Positions 25,177-27,047 of a stretch of DNA of 27,047 nt are shown here, in pieces. The stretch lies in contig NZ_JAJFCK010000034.1 in assembly GCF_020709055.1 (NCBI RefSeq), positions 1 to 27,047 of the forward strand, written 5' to 3'. Source of the stretch: Ruminococcus callidus. Lineage in GTDB: Bacteria > Bacillota > Clostridia > Oscillospirales > Ruminococcaceae. How positions within the stretch are numbered: the first letter of the stretch is position 1; every line of letters starts with the position of its first letter. The position numbers and the translations under genes were made by a program. The notes under the pieces are model-generated. The model made no database searches and was not told the DNA's origin. It saw nothing but the letters and a program-made list of their open reading frames with translations.

Positions 25177-26625
25177 GTGGCAATAGCAATGGAGATCTAT
25201 GAAAAGATCAGATATTATCGAGAGCATACAGACTTCAGCTAGCGTAATGTAGCAAAGATACTGGGGATCTCACGAAACACAGTAAAGAAATACTAGGAAG
25301 GACGAACAGTTCCATGGGAACGCAAACCTGGCAGCGGCAGAAAAAATGACATCATCACCGATGAAGTCAAAGCATTTATCATGAAGTGCCTGGATTCTGA
25401 TCAGAAAGCGCCGCGGAAGCAGCAGCATACAGCACATAAGATATACACACGCCTGATTGCCGAATGTGGTTTTGATGGCTGTGAAGCTTCTGTAAGACGG
25501 ACGGTGGCAGAACTCAAAGGCAAGGTGAGCAATATGTTTGTACCATTGTCCTATGACCCAGCCGAAGCCGTTCAGGTGGATTGGGGTGAGGCAACTGTAA
25601 TACTTGGCGGGATCAAGCAGAAAATCCAAATATGGTGTATGCGTGAATGCCACAGCGGGGATATCTTTGTTTCCGCTTTTTACCGGCAGAATGAAGAAAG
25701 CTTTCTGGAAGGGATCATAAAAGGACTTGAACATTTTGGCGGAACGCCGCAGAAAATCATTTTTGATAATGCTCGTGTTGCTGTAAAAGAAGGATTTGGA
25801 TGTCATGCAAAAGCAACAGACAAATATCTTTCCCTGTCGGCACATTATTCCTTCAAACCAGTATTCTGCAATCCGGCACAGGGTCATGAAAAGGGGCTTG
25901 TAGAAGGTCTGGTAGGACTTGTCAGAAGAAATTTCTTCGTGCCTGTCCCTAACATATCGACCATAGATGAACTGAATGAAAAGCTTTTGGAATATTGTGC
26001 TGTGTACAGAAATCATAAGATACCCGGAAAAGATCTGACGGTAGGTGAAATGGCTGAAAACTGTAAGGATCACTGGATCCATTTACCGCCGTACCGCTAT
26101 GATACATCAAATACACTTCAGATCAAAGCGGATGATTTCTCACTTGTGAGATTTGATCACAACAAATACTCAGTGCCGTATCAGTACAGTTCCAAAATGA
26201 TAACGGTCAAAGGAAGCGGCAATCAGGTCATAATGCTGTTCCGCGGTAAGATCATTGCAAAATATGATCGTGATTACCGTCATAACCAGACCCATTATCG
26301 TTTAGAGCATTACATCGGATTGATCGAAAAGCGTCCGAGAAGTGTTTACAATGCTGCACCGATCAAGAAAACTGTTCCGACTGAACTTTATCAGTTTTTG
26401 ATGAAACTGAGCAGCCCCAAAGAAATTGTCAAGGTGCTGCGGCTGTACCTGGATACCGGAAATGCGGTATTGAAACACTTGCCTTATGCAGATTCCTACA
26501 ACACGCTGTATGCAGGAGTGATCGGAAGTCCGGTAAGAGAAATGCCGATAGAATCCTCCATCGGGATCGTACCGCCGGATCTCAAACGATATGATTCGCT
26601 TCTGAAAGGCGGTGATGCGGTATGA
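25177..26625 (+). pseudogene. istA: IS21-family transposase IstA with two amber codons
   Basis: The 482-codon frame starts GTG at 25177 after AGGAGGGATAAGGA and reads MAIAMEIYEKIRYYREH. It then meets TAG at 25240 (in DFS-stop-RNVAKILGIS) and TAG at 25294 (in VKKY-stop-EGRTVPWE). Both stops fall in the N-terminal helix-turn-helix that binds the IS ends. The rest is open and carries the DDE catalytic core: VDWGEA, IIFDNARVAVKE and GHEKGLVEGLV, then the C-terminal region. The longest clean frame starts at the internal ATG 25381 (414 residues) and would lack DNA binding. The stop overlaps the istB start (ATGA). It is probably inactive unless amber codons are read through. Confidence 0.88.
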
Positions 26626-27047
26626 ACAGCGTACAGAAAGAAATGATCAGGCTCTATGCAAAACAACTCAGACTGCCGACTTTCAATAACTATGAAAAAG
26701 TCATACGACAACTTTCTGTTGACGATGGTTATGCACAATTTCTGATAGAGCTGATGAAACAGGAGCTTGCAGAACGTTCAGCAGCGGGTCAGAAACGCAG
26801 GATAAAAACTGCAAAATTCCCAACACTGAAAACGCTGGATGCGTTTGATATGGCAAGACTTGAAAACGTCAGTAAAAGCACCATACAGCAGCTCGCTTCC
26901 TGTGATTTCATAAAGCAGCGTCAAAACATTGTCATGATCGGAAATCCCGGGAGTGGAAAGACACATCTTTCGATTGCACTTGGCATGAACGCCTGTGAGG
27001 CGGGGTATCGGGTAAAATTCTATACGGCTGTCAATCTTGCTGCTGAG
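26622..27047 (+). CDS. istB: IS21-family helper ATPase IstB, cut by the window end
   Basis: This is the AAA+ ATPase that works with IstA to assemble the transpososome and choose targets. The 142 codons present open MNSVQKEMIRLYAKQLRLPT and carry the helical N-terminal domain, then the Walker A motif GNPGSGKTHL (about residues 110-119). The frame is open to the end of the window. The start overlaps the istA stop by four bases, the normal IS21 arrangement for coupled translation. Intact as far as seen. Confidence 0.92.
   Translation, partial: MNSVQKEMIRLYAKQLRLPTFNNYEKVIRQLSVDDGYAQFLIELMKQELAERSAAGQKRRIKTAKFPTLKTLDAFDMARLENVSKSTIQQLASCDFIKQRQNIVMIGNPGSGKTHLSIALGMNACEAGYRVKFYTAVNLAAE

Larger units (their letters stand above)
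25177..27047 (+). mobile_element. IS21-family insertion sequence (right end outside window)
   Basis: Adjacent overlapping istA and istB genes define the element. The left terminal repeat is somewhere in 24990-25160 and the right end is beyond the window, so neither boundary can be set. IstA is interrupted by amber codons while istB is open. The copy could be mobilised in trans by an intact relative. Confidence 0.8.

Noticed and set aside
25270..26082. 270-residue minus-strand frame opposite istA
   Set aside because: It is a shadow of the transposase. The DDE motifs on the plus strand are clear.

Overview
The window looks like a low-to-mid GC Firmicutes chromosome. It is most likely a gut Clostridia of the Ruminococcaceae/Oscillospirales type. 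That placement is an inference from strong GGAGG ribosome sites, TTGACA/TATAAT promoters, the phage tail-fibre families, paired large serine recombinases, a secreted ricin/amidase/SH3 protein, an Rpn-family nuclease and a PDDEXK/AAA-type accessory neighbourhood. The sequence is dominated by mobile DNA around one compact host-type metabolic cluster.

Left part (1-10602): a rearranged prophage. It opens with the last 54 bases of a group II intron (+), then a complete terminase large subunit. Portal, protease, capsid, head-tail connector, tail tube and tape-measure genes do not follow. In their place sits an AT-rich, oppositely oriented HAD phosphatase gene whose 5' leader is split by a second, complete group II intron (2600-4496, minus) with a frameshifted reverse transcriptase. 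A good minus-strand promoter lies just outside that intron. The tail tip then resumes: Dit-like protein, Gp37-like protein, a leucine-rich-repeat fibre, a collagen-like fibre, holin and a Cpl-7-type amidase, closed by a strong terminator.

Middle part (10618-16078): a four-gene minus-strand operon (zinc dehydrogenase, GntP permease, a PfkB sugar kinase fused to a histidine-less HPr-like domain, and a VOC/glyoxalase-fold protein). It is read divergently from a ROK repressor gene. A likely scheme is that GntP imports a sugar acid or related substrate, the dehydrogenase oxidises it, the kinase phosphorylates the product, and the ROK protein senses it. The substrate cannot be read from sequence. 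The cluster is bounded by terminators and lies between the phage lysis genes and an integrase-type cassette.

Recombinase cassette (16151-19830): a small SHOCT-like protein, a large serine recombinase, a 128-residue recombinase-domain protein with no catalytic domain, and a second large serine recombinase. The three recombinase-family genes overlap and are probably co-translated.

Right part (19831-27047): accessory genes and debris. There is a perfect palindrome holding a promoter and an orphan ribosome site, a secreted ricin-lectin/amidase/SH3 protein behind a long leader, a macro-domain/HTH-like protein with a perfect terminator, and repeated hairpins with a conserved loop. These are followed by a truncated AAA ATPase pseudogene, an Rpn-family PD-(D/E)XK protein, and an IS21-family element whose istA carries two amber codons and whose istB runs off the window.
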